DNA of 26,929 nt from Phycisphaerales bacterium UBA2218. Lineage in GTDB: Bacteria > Planctomycetota > Phycisphaerae > Sedimentisphaerales > Anaerobacaceae. The stretch is taken from positions 1-26,929 of the forward strand of contig DCUI01000139.1 of the NCBI GenBank assembly GCA_002327785.1, read 5' to 3'. Shown one piece after another: positions 15,788 to 23,165 of this stretch (position 1 is its first letter; each line of letters opens with the position of its first letter). The translations under genes and the position numbers were made by a program. Under the pieces are notes generated by a model. It made no database searches and was not told the origin of the DNA. It saw only the letters and a list, made by a program, of their open reading frames with translations.

Positions 15788-16339
15788 ATGGCTCTGTTTT
15801 ATATCCTGCTGTTGTTCATGATCATCGCGGCGATCGTCGCGGTGGAGACGAAGAACCTGCTGAGCTCGGTGATCTGCGTCGGTGCGATCGGGTTCGGCGG
15901 CTCGCTGATGTTCCTATTCCTGCGGGCCCCGGATATCGCGATCACGCAGATCGTCGTCGAGGTGCTCGGCCTGATCATCCTGATTCGCGCGACGATCTCT
16001 CGCGATGTGACATTCATTTCCGGCGACCGCGAGTTCTTCGGCATGATTGTATCCGTCGTGATCATCCTCGTCATCTTCGTGGCGGGCGTCCGCGTATTTG
16101 ACGCCATGCCGCAGTTCGGCGTCCCGGTGTTCAGCCATCTGCCGGGGACCGCCTCGGAGGCGTATATCAACCGGGGATTGCAGGACACCGGGGTGACGAA
16201 CCTCGTCACGTCGGTGTACCTCGACTACCGCGCCTATGATACGCTCGGCGAAGCGACGGTGCTCTTCACCGCCATCCTCGGCGCCATGGTGATCCTGCGG
16301 GACAAGAGCCGCAAACGACTGGAGGAGTCCGACGCATGA
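15788..16339 (+). CDS. MbhD-MbhE-like subunit (MrpA C-terminal domains)
   Basis: The 183-residue membrane protein has two parts. The first (about 1-80) is a DUF4040/MbhD-type, NuoJ-like region with RAPDIAITQIVVEVLGLIIL. The second (about 85-183) is an MbhE-like region with GLQDTGVTNLVTSVYLDYRAYDTLGEATVLF in segments, including the characteristic DYRAYDTLGE. In MrpA these lie at the carboxyl end of one long protein; in Pyrococcus Mbh they are two genes. Here they form one independent gene. GAGGA precedes the ATG, and the stop overlaps the mrpB-like start (ATGA). Confidence 0.9.
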   Translation: MALFYILLLFMIIAAIVAVETKNLLSSVICVGAIGFGGSLMFLFLRAPDIAITQIVVEVLGLIILIRATISRDVTFISGDREFFGMIVSVVIILVIFVAGVRVFDAMPQFGVPVFSHLPGTASEAYINRGLQDTGVTNLVTSVYLDYRAYDTLGEATVLFTAILGAMVILRDKSRKRLEESDA

Positions 16340-16827
16340 AGGGAATGACCGTCGTTGTCAAAACGGTGAGCAGTTGGGTCAAGATGCTCATCTTCCTGTT
16401 CGGGATCTACATCATCCTGTTCGGGCATCTGAGCCCCGGCGGCGGGTTCGCCGGCGGCGTGATCCTGGCCTCCTCCTACGTGCTGTTGATGCTCGCCTTC
16501 GGGCGGGAGATCGTCGAGCGGAATCTGCCCTTGCCGCTCGCGTCGAGGCTCGACTGCCTGGGAGCGTTTCTCTTCGCGCTGCTCGCGATCCTCGGGCTTA
16601 TTCTGGGCGGCGTGTTCTTCGTCAACTTCCTCTATCAGAAGTATCTGCCGGGAACATCGTTCCATCTCGTCAGCGGCGGAACAATTCCTCTGTCGAACAT
16701 CGTCATTGGGTTGAAGGTGGGCGCATCGCTGTTCCTGGTGATCTTCATGCTCTCGAAGTTCCGATACGATTCAAAGGGCCCGGCCGACAAGCTCGCATCC
16801 GACCCGACTATCCCGGCCAAGGAGTGA
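16336..16827 (+). CDS. mrpB: MrpB/MnhB-type antiporter subunit
   Basis: The 163-residue protein has four predicted helices and the MnhB signature HLSPGGGFAGGVILAS near residues 35-52, followed by FGREIVERNLP and a late helix pair (GGTIPLSNIVIGLKVGASLF). In Mrp and Mbh complexes this subunit is part of the cation-translocation half. It begins on an ATGA overlap, and the next gene starts 4 bases after its stop. Confidence 0.92.
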   Translation: MKGMTVVVKTVSSWVKMLIFLFGIYIILFGHLSPGGGFAGGVILASSYVLLMLAFGREIVERNLPLPLASRLDCLGAFLFALLAILGLILGGVFFVNFLYQKYLPGTSFHLVSGGTIPLSNIVIGLKVGASLFLVIFMLSKFRYDSKGPADKLASDPTIPAKE

Positions 16828-16831
16828 CGCC

Positions 16832-17200
16832 ATGCTCTATGCCTTGTGTTTTCTGCTGTTCATGATCGGCCTGTACTGTGCGGTTGTGAAAAAGAACATG
16901 GTCAAGATCGTCATCGGGATCATGGTCATGGAATACGCCGTCAATCTCCTGTTGATCATGCTGGGATATCGCCTTGGGGGCACGGCCCCGATTCTCGGCG
17001 GCGCGGATGCCGACGGTGTGACGAAAGTCGTTTCGGCGCATTTCCTGGCCACGGTGGTGGACCCGTTGCCGCAGGCCCTCGTCCTGACGTCCATCGTGAT
17101 CAGTCTCGGCTCCCTGGCGCTGATGATTTCGATCTGCATCCGAACGTACGCGAGGTACGGCACGTTCGACATCACGGAGATCAGGAGGCTGCGAGGATGA
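16832..17200 (+). CDS. mrpC: MrpC/MnhC-type (NuoK-like) antiporter subunit
   Basis: The 122-residue protein has three helices and a NuoK-like layout: FMIGLYCAVVKKNMVKIVIGIMVMEYAVNLLLI in segments, with the conserved glutamate in MEYAVN, then HFLATVVDPLPQALVLTSIVIS, a strong MnhC motif. AAGGAG lies 7 bases before the ATG. It is placed between the MrpB- and MrpD-like genes, as in classical mrp operons. Confidence 0.93.
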   Translation: MLYALCFLLFMIGLYCAVVKKNMVKIVIGIMVMEYAVNLLLIMLGYRLGGTAPILGGADADGVTKVVSAHFLATVVDPLPQALVLTSIVISLGSLALMISICIRTYARYGTFDITEIRRLRG

Positions 17201-18711
17201 GCGTACCGCTGCCCCTGTTCGTTGTGATTCCGCTGGTGACGGCCTTCGTGCTCCCCGCCCTGGGCGCGAGATTCAAATCGCCCGCCACGCTTCTGGCAAA
17301 CGCGGCGACGCTCGGCCTGCTGGTCCTGGCGGTGATGGCCGTCGGTCGCACCCAGGTCTATCAGGTGGGCGCCTGGTCGATTCCGCTCGGCATCAACATG
17401 GTGCTGGACGGCCTCAGCTCGCTGATGCTGTTGGCCATCGCGGTTGTGAGCGCGGCCGCCATGCTGTTCAGCGTTCGGTACATGGAGCAATATACGGCCA
17501 AGACGAAATACCTGAGCCTGTTCCTGCTGATGGTCACGGGGATGAATGGCGTCGTCCTCTCGGGCGATATCTTCAATCTCTACGTTTTCCTGGAGATCGC
17601 CTCCATCGCATCCTACGCTCTGGTCGGCTTCGGCTGTGAGCATGAGGAACTGGAGGCGTCCTTCAAGTACATGGTGCTGGGAAGCATCGCCTCCGCATTG
17701 ATCCTGTTCGGGATCGCCCTGGTTTATGGCAATACCGGCTCGCTGAACATGGCCTACATCGCCAAAACCATCCAGGAGCTTGGTCTGAACGCCGGCCTGG
17801 CCTTTGCATTGAGCTTGTTTGTCGCGGGGTTCGGCCTGAAGGCGGCCCTGGTCCCGTTCCATGCCTGGCTTCCGGATGCGCACCCTTCGGCGCCGGCGCC
17901 GATCTCGGCCATGCTGTCCGGCGTGCTCATCAAGGCGCTCGGCGTATACGCTCTATCCCGGCTAATCTTCAACGTCTTCGGTGTCTCGGTCCCCGTGAGC
18001 TGGGTGCTGATCGCCCTGGGCGTCCTGAGCATGGTGATCGGTGTGTTCCTGGCGGTCGGGCAGTGGGACTTTAAGCGGCTGCTCGCCTATCACAGCATCT
18101 CGCAGATGGGGTATGTCATTCTTGGGATCGGGATCGGCGCCCTCGTCCTGGCTGAGCATGGCAACCCCCTGTGGGCCTCGCTGGCCATCCTTGGAGGCCT
18201 GTTCCACCTGGCGAATCATGCGGTTTTCAAATCTCTGCTGTTCCTCACGAGCGGCTCGGTGGAAATGGCCACCGGCACGCGGCAACTGAAACAGATGGGC
18301 GGCCTGATCGACCGGATGCCCTACACGCGGGCCACGTGCATGATCGCCTCGGCGGCCATCGCAGGGGTGCCGCCGTTCAACGGATTCTGGAGCAAGATGA
18401 TCCTGGTGGTTGCCGCTGTCCAGGTCCGCCTGTTCGCGTTGGCCGCGGTCACGGTCCTGGTCAGCCTGGTGACGCTGCTGTCGTTCCTGAAAGTCCAGCG
18501 ATATGTCTTCCTTGGCGAGTTGCCCGAAGACCTCCGGAACACGCAGGAAAACAAAGGCTCGATGCTGTTGGCGATGATGTTTCTGGCGGTGCTTTGCCTG
18601 CTGATGAGCCTACTGGTGCTGGTCCCTACATTGCGAAACACGATCTTGCAGCCCGCCGTTGATACACTGCTGGCGGGCGTTGGTCACTCCACAACAATAG
18701 TCAGGTTGTGA
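17197..18711 (+). CDS. mrpD: MrpD/MnhD-type (NuoN/M-like) antiporter subunit
   Basis: The 504-residue protein has about 14 helices and the full set of antiporter-family residues. It has a glutamate in LYVFLEIASIASYAL, lysine and histidine in GLKAALVPFHAWLPDAHPSAP, the ISAMLSGVLIKALGVYAL helix with a lysine, and KRLLAYHSISQMGYV. The ATG at 17197 overlaps the mrpC-like stop (ATGA); the frame is open further upstream within mrpC but out of family context. It is the second large antiporter-like subunit of the cluster and the likely counterpart of MbhH. Confidence 0.93.
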   Translation: MSVPLPLFVVIPLVTAFVLPALGARFKSPATLLANAATLGLLVLAVMAVGRTQVYQVGAWSIPLGINMVLDGLSSLMLLAIAVVSAAAMLFSVRYMEQYTAKTKYLSLFLLMVTGMNGVVLSGDIFNLYVFLEIASIASYALVGFGCEHEELEASFKYMVLGSIASALILFGIALVYGNTGSLNMAYIAKTIQELGLNAGLAFALSLFVAGFGLKAALVPFHAWLPDAHPSAPAPISAMLSGVLIKALGVYALSRLIFNVFGVSVPVSWVLIALGVLSMVIGVFLAVGQWDFKRLLAYHSISQMGYVILGIGIGALVLAEHGNPLWASLAILGGLFHLANHAVFKSLLFLTSGSVEMATGTRQLKQMGGLIDRMPYTRATCMIASAAIAGVPPFNGFWSKMILVVAAVQVRLFALAAVTVLVSLVTLLSFLKVQRYVFLGELPEDLRNTQENKGSMLLAMMFLAVLCLLMSLLVLVPTLRNTILQPAVDTLLAGVGHSTTIVRL

Positions 18712-18727
18712 GACGAGGAGTCGTTCG

Positions 18728-19231
18728 ATGCGACGGTTGATCTATTTCGTACTGGCGTTCATCATGTGGGTCCTGATCGCATGGCCGTTTGTGGACGGCC
18801 GGATCGATCTTCAGATCGTGGTGGCCGGATTGATCGCCTCGTTTCTCGTCGCCGTCTTATTCCACGACATTCTGCCGAAGGAGCACCACGTCTTCATCTC
18901 GCCGGTGCGGGCGTTCTGGTTCCTCGTCTACGTGCCCGTGTTCTTCTGGTACGTCATCCGGGCAAATCTGGACGTGGTCTATCGCGCCCTGCACCCGGCG
19001 ATGCCGATTCGTCCCGGAATTGTCAAAATCAAGACCAACCTGAAGACCGACTCGGCCATCACGGCGCTGGCCAACTCCATTACACTCACACCCGGCACGT
19101 TGACCGTCGATCTCACGGACGACGGCTATCTGTACGTCCATTGGATCAATGTCAAAGCAGACGACGTGGAGCAGGCGACGCAGCTTATCTCGCAGCGGTT
19201 CGAGTGGTTCCTCCACAAGATTTTCGAATAG
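18728..19231 (+). CDS. mrpE: MrpE/MnhE-type antiporter subunit
   Basis: The 167-residue protein has two or three N-terminal helices (RLIYFVLAFIMWVLIAWPFV) and then a cytoplasmic domain with the MnhE motifs. These are VYRALHPAMPIRPGIVKIKT, SAITALANSITLTPGTLTVDL and YLYVHWINV, given here in segments. GAGGAG lies before the ATG. It corresponds to MbhA and is needed for assembly of Mrp complexes in characterised bacteria. Confidence 0.92.
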   Translation: MRRLIYFVLAFIMWVLIAWPFVDGRIDLQIVVAGLIASFLVAVLFHDILPKEHHVFISPVRAFWFLVYVPVFFWYVIRANLDVVYRALHPAMPIRPGIVKIKTNLKTDSAITALANSITLTPGTLTVDLTDDGYLYVHWINVKADDVEQATQLISQRFEWFLHKIFE

Positions 19232-19243
19232 TCCGAGGCGTTT

Positions 19244-19510
19244 ATGCAGATCCTGATGCAGTTATTCTATCTCGGTTTGTGTGCGTGCTGCTTCATGTGC
19301 CTCTATCGGATCGGCCGTGGGCCGAGCGCCCCGGATCGAACCGTGGCTATCGATATCCTGGGTGTCATCGTCGTGGGCTTCTGCGCCTTACTGGGCCTGG
19401 CCACGGGGCAGGATTTCTATCTTACGGTCGCCCTGGCCTGGGCGCTGCTGAGCTTTATCGGAACGATCGCACTGGCGAAATTCTTGGAGGGCAGGAGCTT
19501 CGATGAGTGA
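19244..19510 (+). CDS. mrpF: MrpF/MnhF-type antiporter subunit
   Basis: The 88-residue, three-helix protein has the MnhF pattern: YRIGRGPSAPDRTVAIDILG between helices 1 and 2, with the conserved PDR, followed by a GQDFYLTVALAWALLSF helix. It corresponds to MbhB. A GAGG lies shortly before the ATG, and its last codons overlap the mrpG-like start by 8 bases. Confidence 0.92.
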   Translation: MQILMQLFYLGLCACCFMCLYRIGRGPSAPDRTVAIDILGVIVVGFCALLGLATGQDFYLTVALAWALLSFIGTIALAKFLEGRSFDE

Positions 19511-19838
19511 CGTGATTGGATACATCCTGATCGTCCTGGGCGTTCTCTTCAATATTTTCGGTTGTGTCGGCCTGGTCCGTTTTCCCGACGTCTACAACCG
19601 CCTGCAGGCGTCCACGAAGTGCGTGACCCTCGGGACCGTGCTGCTGTTGGTGGGGGTGGCCCTCGCCAGCGGCTCAGGCGCGATGGCCGCCAAGGCAGTC
19701 ATCTGCGCCGTGTTCATCCTGGCGACCTCCCCGACGGCCGCACACGCCATCGCCAAAGGCGCCTATGCCTCCGGCGTTGCACTGTGGGAACAGACCGTCG
19801 TGGACAGATACGGTGAGCATCTCAAGGAGAAATCATGA
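19503..19838 (+). CDS. mrpG: MrpG/MnhG-type antiporter subunit
   Basis: The 111-residue protein has three helices and the MnhG motif VGLVRFPDVYNRLQASTKCVTLGT at about residues 22-45, followed by ICAVFILATSPTAAHAIAKGAY. It corresponds to MbhC and completes the A-to-G Mrp set. GGCAGGAG precedes its ATG inside the end of mrpF. A 30-codon frame starts on an ATGA overlap at its stop, but the next supported gene begins at 19900. Confidence 0.92.
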   Translation: MSDVIGYILIVLGVLFNIFGCVGLVRFPDVYNRLQASTKCVTLGTVLLLVGVALASGSGAMAAKAVICAVFILATSPTAAHAIAKGAYASGVALWEQTVVDRYGEHLKEKS

Positions 19839-19899
19839 TCCCGCCCCGACGCGCAGCGGCGCGACGCACCAAGGGCGTGGCGGGAATGGGAGTGCAAAC

Positions 19900-20505
19900 G
19901 TGCGATTACCCAAATTGCGAGAATTGAAGGAAGCCGTGACGGCAGTCCTGTCACCGCGGTTTACGACGAGGTTCCCGGCCGAGCCCTGTGTGGTTCCCGA
20001 GCGATACCGAGGAAAGCCCCAGTTCGATCCGGATACCTGCGTCGGCTGCGGGGCTTGCGTCAATGTCTGTCCGACCGGAGCGTTGACCCTGGTGGATGAT
20101 CCCGCCGGAGATCACGCCATGCGGCGAATCACGCTGCGATACGACACCTGCATATTCTGTGGGAACTGCCACGACAACTGCACGACACAGGACGGGATTT
20201 CGCTCTCGACCGAGTGGGACCTGGCCGGGCTCGACAGGCAGAGCATGATGGAAACCCATGAATACGAGTTGCAGCGATGTGAAAGATGTGGCGCCTCCAT
20301 TGGGACAAGAAAACACCTCATCTGGCTCTGTGAGAAGCTGGGACCGCTGGCCTATGCGAATCCATCCCTCCTGCTGGCCAAGAGCGACGAATTGTCGGCA
20401 GAACATTCCGACACAGTCTCGTCACGGGCTGCGGATGTCAGGACAAGCGATTTCATGCGTATACTCTGTCCGAAATGCAAATACGACCTCAATATCCGGC
20501 TGTGA
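19900..20505 (+). CDS. HycF/NuoI/MbhN-like 2x[4Fe-4S] subunit
   Basis: The 201-residue protein has two complete [4Fe-4S] motifs: C47/C50/C53/C57 (CVGCGACVNVCPTGAL) and C84/C87/C90/C94 (CIFCGNCHDNC). Further C-terminal pairs are CERCG at 127-131 and CPKC at 190-193; such extra pairs are common in HycF-type subunits and may bind zinc or another cluster. I chose the GTG at 19900 because GGGAG lies 7 bases upstream and the protein then begins RLPKLRELKEAV, a normal amphipathic lead. No in-frame ATG is plausible. In Mbh and formate hydrogenlyase this subunit passes electrons to the small subunit. Its location at the far end of the cluster, after the antiporter genes, parallels mbhN. Confidence 0.9.
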   Translation: MRLPKLRELKEAVTAVLSPRFTTRFPAEPCVVPERYRGKPQFDPDTCVGCGACVNVCPTGALTLVDDPAGDHAMRRITLRYDTCIFCGNCHDNCTTQDGISLSTEWDLAGLDRQSMMETHEYELQRCERCGASIGTRKHLIWLCEKLGPLAYANPSLLLAKSDELSAEHSDTVSSRAADVRTSDFMRILCPKCKYDLNIRL

Positions 20506-20509
20506 CCTC

Positions 20510-20995
20510 ATGGGGGCTGACCGGTTGCTGTTGGAATCCCTCGCACGATGGCATGGCTCGAAGGCGGTAATCCTCGGCATCGGGAACACACTGAAAGGCG
20601 ATGACGCCGCAGGTCCGCTCGTGTGCGAGCGTCTGGCAGGCAAGGTGTCGGCCAAAGTGATCGATGCCGGCTCCACACCGGAGAACTATATCCGCCCTAT
20701 CCTGGAAACGACGCCGGATGTCTTGCTCATGGTGGATGCCGTCGATTTGGGCGGCGAGCCAGGACAGATCCATGTATGTGCGCCCGAACAACTCCACCGA
20801 TTTGCCCTCTCCACTCACGCCCTTTCCCTTCATCTGTTGATCGACATGATCCGCAGGGAAAGAGAACTTGACGTGTACCTGATTGGCATCCAGGCCGACA
20901 GAATGAGATTCGGTGACAGTCTGTCGCCGGCCGTGCAGGATGCGGTCGAGACACTGGTCGATACACTTATCGAACTCTTCAAGCCAACGGAATAG
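20510..20995 (+). CDS. [NiFe]-hydrogenase maturation protease (HycI/HybD family, M52)
   Basis: The 161-residue protein has the family start GIGNTLKGDDAAGP (residues 23-36), IDAGSTPENY near 51, VDAVDLGG near 75 and the STHALSLHLL histidine near 103. The acidic residues around 31-32 and 76 and His103 correspond to the nickel-sensing site that checks the large subunit before cutting its tail. It starts 4 bases after the ferredoxin stop and is the last gene of the cluster. Its presence fits the uncut tail predicted on the large subunit at 12699-13916. No hypA-F genes lie in the window, so the remaining maturation machinery must be elsewhere. Confidence 0.93.
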   Translation: MGADRLLLESLARWHGSKAVILGIGNTLKGDDAAGPLVCERLAGKVSAKVIDAGSTPENYIRPILETTPDVLLMVDAVDLGGEPGQIHVCAPEQLHRFALSTHALSLHLLIDMIRRERELDVYLIGIQADRMRFGDSLSPAVQDAVETLVDTLIELFKPTE

Positions 20996-21260
20996 CGTTC
21001 AGTGAACCGGGTGGCACAGTGAACGCCACATAGGCCAAGAAGGGCTTCTTGCCGTCGTGGTTTTGAAGGAACCGGATCGCCGAGTCCGCAAACAGCTCGC
21101 TGGAGAACTTCTCGCCCGTGCGCTGTTCCGTCAGCTTGCCGTCCGGACCAAGGTCTCTGACCGGTACCTTGGTATGGTCCGACATGCCGCCGAAAAAGAT
21201 GTTTTGCCCGCGCTGGAAAGCACGCAGCCAGGAGGCTTGGCCATGATGAAGGACCGTCCA
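20979..21260 (-). pseudogene. Sulfatase fragment (remnant)
   Basis: On the minus strand, codons from about 21248 to 21006 read as a middle segment of an arylsulfatase. The recognisable pieces are SWLRAFQRGQNIFFGGM, then SDHTKVPV, GEKFSSELFADSAIRFL and KKPFLAYVAFTVPP, which match the region between the GKW motif and the (S/A)PH motif of type I sulfatases. The sequence then diverges and stops at 20979, overlapping the end of the protease gene. The upstream catalytic CxPxR segment and the C-terminal metal site are missing. With only about 85 codons preserved, it cannot be active. It is a relic of a larger gene and fits the sulfatase-rich genomes of planctomycetes. Confidence 0.72.
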
Positions 21261-21417
21261 TCTATTCTCACGCCCCCGCCGGATTTGCGGCTCATGTTAT
21301 CACGTCCACGGGTCCCATTCAAGTCGCGGCCGTCAACCCGTGTGTTACCCTCTGTCGATTCGCTGCCTTGTATTGATGAAGACAAGTACACGAACGGCAC
21401 GTTCAGGAGAATAGACC

Positions 21418-21621
21418 ATGAAAAGAACATTGTTGATAACCATTGTTCTGGCGGCGGTTTTCTGTCTGAGCGGCTGCGTGGTCGCCACTTACGAAGAACA
21501 CCGGCACGCAAGGCATCCGCACGTCTTTCGCTGTCCTCCCGGCCCGGTTGTCGAGGTGATTCACGTTCCCGGCCCTCCCCCAGGACCGCCTTGGTATCGT
21601 CCCGGCCCCCGCCCGTGGTAG
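21418..21621 (+). CDS. Small proline-rich lipoprotein
   Basis: The 67-residue protein has a short basic start (MKRT), a hydrophobic stretch and a clear lipobox, LSGC, at about residues 17-20, so the mature part is about 48 residues anchored to a membrane. The mature part starts VVATYEEHRHARHPHVF and ends in a proline- and glycine-rich tail (VPGPPPGPPWYRPGPRPW). AGGAGA lies 8 bases before the ATG. Similar tiny His/Pro-rich lipoproteins occur widely and have no fixed function; I do not assign one. Both neighbouring stretches are decayed genes, so it stands alone. Confidence 0.7.
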   Translation: MKRTLLITIVLAAVFCLSGCVVATYEEHRHARHPHVFRCPPGPVVEVIHVPGPPPGPPWYRPGPRPW

Positions 21622-21629
21622 TGACTGCA

Positions 21630-22196
21630 TAGTGATTTCGTTTGCAGCAATGAGTTCATGGGCGTCTGCCCAGGAAACCCACGGAACCACGGGAAGCACC
21701 AGCCGAGAGGACGCGTCATTCTCGCCCAAGTCCGGACTGCCGTTGACCGTGCGCGGTGACTCAGGCGGTCAAGGACGAGCTGCAGCACCGGTTTCTATTC
21801 GTGTACGGCACCGGACCGGTCGGCATGCGAGCCACTTATCCTGTGTCTCTCTTCGTGTCGTTCGTCCGCTACCCGGATTGCCTGATCACTCGTGCGGGCC
21901 AGGCGGATGCCCGGAGTACTGAAAACGTGGCGGTCGGTTTCTTCGGGTCCGACTGGTCCGTCGAGAATGGGGAATTCGCCTTCGAGAGCCAGACAGAGCC
22001 GGCTTCGCCATAACGAGCTTCGAATTTCGGCCCTCCGATGCCCTGTCTCCTGTGATCCTGGCGGACGACGAGCCGCTGACCGCCTTTGAGGCTCCGGTCC
22101 CACTTGGGCGGGGCAATCTTACGGAGCCTTTCGGATTGGCCGATCTCGTTCGTGTGAGCATAAATGAGCTGCCATGCACAGGGTGGGCTCGGGCGT
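21630..22196 (+). pseudogene. Frame-broken remnant of a secreted protein
   Basis: No intact gene lies here, but protein-like sequence appears in two alternating frames. About 21632-21750 encodes an Ala-Gln-Glu stretch with SREDASFSPKSGLPLTV. About 21756-22010, shifted by one base, encodes QAVKDELQHRFLFVYGTG and then SDWSVENGEFAFESQTEPAS. About 22010-22190, back in the first frame, encodes ITSFEFRPSDALSPV and LADLVRVS. FLFVYGT resembles a segment often seen in planctomycete secreted hydrolases. I read it as one decayed gene, possibly a hydrolase, but the family is not certain; random open sequence in GC-rich DNA is the alternative. Confidence 0.35.
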
Positions 22197-22203
22197 AACG
22201 GCT

Positions 22204-22231
22204 TTGCCTTCGGCTGTCATTATCGTACAAT
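22204..22231 (+). promoter_or_regulatory. Candidate promoter of the sigma factor-kinase pair
   Basis: TTGCCT at 22204-22209, a 16-base spacer and TACAAT at 22226-22231 lie about 50 bases before the sigma-factor ATG in a locally AT-richer patch. This is a pattern match only. Confidence 0.45.
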
Positions 22232-22282
22232 AGATATTTTGGCAGGACGTAACAAGGCAGATAGCGATCCAGAGTACTTGCG

Positions 22283-23029
22283 ATGCAAAAAGACTCAACA
22301 AGCCGGGATTCGTTTCGAGACGCCCAGTTCGCCACGACTCGTTGGACCATGGTGGTTGCCGCCGGACAGGAGGACTCGCCCGGCGCCCGACAGGCACTGG
22401 AGTTTTTGTGCCGGAGGTATTGGTCTCCCCTCTATCTCTACCTCCGCCGACGAGGCTACGACAGGTCTTGGGCGGAGGACTCCGTGCAGGGATTCTTCGC
22501 GCACCTGCTGGAGAAGCGGGGATTGCGGAGCGTGAAGCCCCAGAAGTACAGATTCCGGTCGTTCCTACTGGCATCTCTGAAGAACTTTATGGCCGATGAG
22601 TGGCGTCGGGCCCAGACCGAACGACGGGGCGGCGGCCGGCGGATCCTGCCCCTGGAATTCGACCAAGCGGAGGCCAGTTACTCGCTCGAGCCCAGCGACC
22701 GTCTGTCGGCCGACAAGCTCTTCGACCGGTCCTGGGCAATGACCGTAATCGCGCAAGCGATGGAGGCCCTCCGGCGCGAGTACGCCGGCGCGGGCAAGGG
22801 CGATCTCTTCGAGCAGTTGAAGGACCATATCACAACCGAGCCGGAGGCAGGCTTCTACCGCGAGAGTGCCGCTCGCCTGGACATGAGCGAGGGAGCTGTC
22901 AGGGTGGCGGCCCACCGGCTTCGCCGGCGACTGCGAGAGCTGATTCGTGGCGAAATCACGGAAACGGTCACGACGACCGAGCAGCTCGAGGAAGAGATAG
23001 GCGACCTTTTTGCCGCATTCGAGCAGTGA
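22283..23029 (+). CDS. Planctomycete-type ECF-like RNA polymerase sigma factor
   Basis: The 248-residue protein begins FATTRWTMVVAAG, a hallmark of the ECF-like sigma factors found next to kinases in planctomycetes. It has region 2 (LCRRYWSPLYLYLRRRGYDRSWAEDSVQGFFAHLL in segments; WAEDSVQ resembles the usual DAEDLVQ) and region 4 (YRESAARLDMSEGAVRVAAHRLRRRLRELIRGEI). A long linker of about 70 residues lies between, including RRILPLEFDQAE. The ATG has no clear ribosome binding site. A kinase gene follows after 136 bases. In this family the kinase is thought to control the sigma factor, replacing a membrane anti-sigma factor. Confidence 0.88.
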   Translation: MQKDSTSRDSFRDAQFATTRWTMVVAAGQEDSPGARQALEFLCRRYWSPLYLYLRRRGYDRSWAEDSVQGFFAHLLEKRGLRSVKPQKYRFRSFLLASLKNFMADEWRRAQTERRGGGRRILPLEFDQAEASYSLEPSDRLSADKLFDRSWAMTVIAQAMEALRREYAGAGKGDLFEQLKDHITTEPEAGFYRESAARLDMSEGAVRVAAHRLRRRLRELIRGEITETVTTTEQLEEEIGDLFAAFEQ

Positions 23030-23165
23030 GGCTCCCGAGAAATGAAACAAGGACATCCGAATGGTCCGGCAGGACGGGAAGAATCCTGCAGATTCGTGTA
23101 ACGCTCGCACAATTTCTCCGTAGGCAAAGGCAAACACAATCGAGCCACGGAGATCGGAGATGGTT

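Noticed and set aside
19835..19927. A 30-codon frame starting on an ATGA overlap with mrpG
   Set aside because: The product is short, Arg-rich and featureless, and the ferredoxin subunit starts inside it with its own good ribosome binding site. It may be a relic or a coupling leader, but there is no support.
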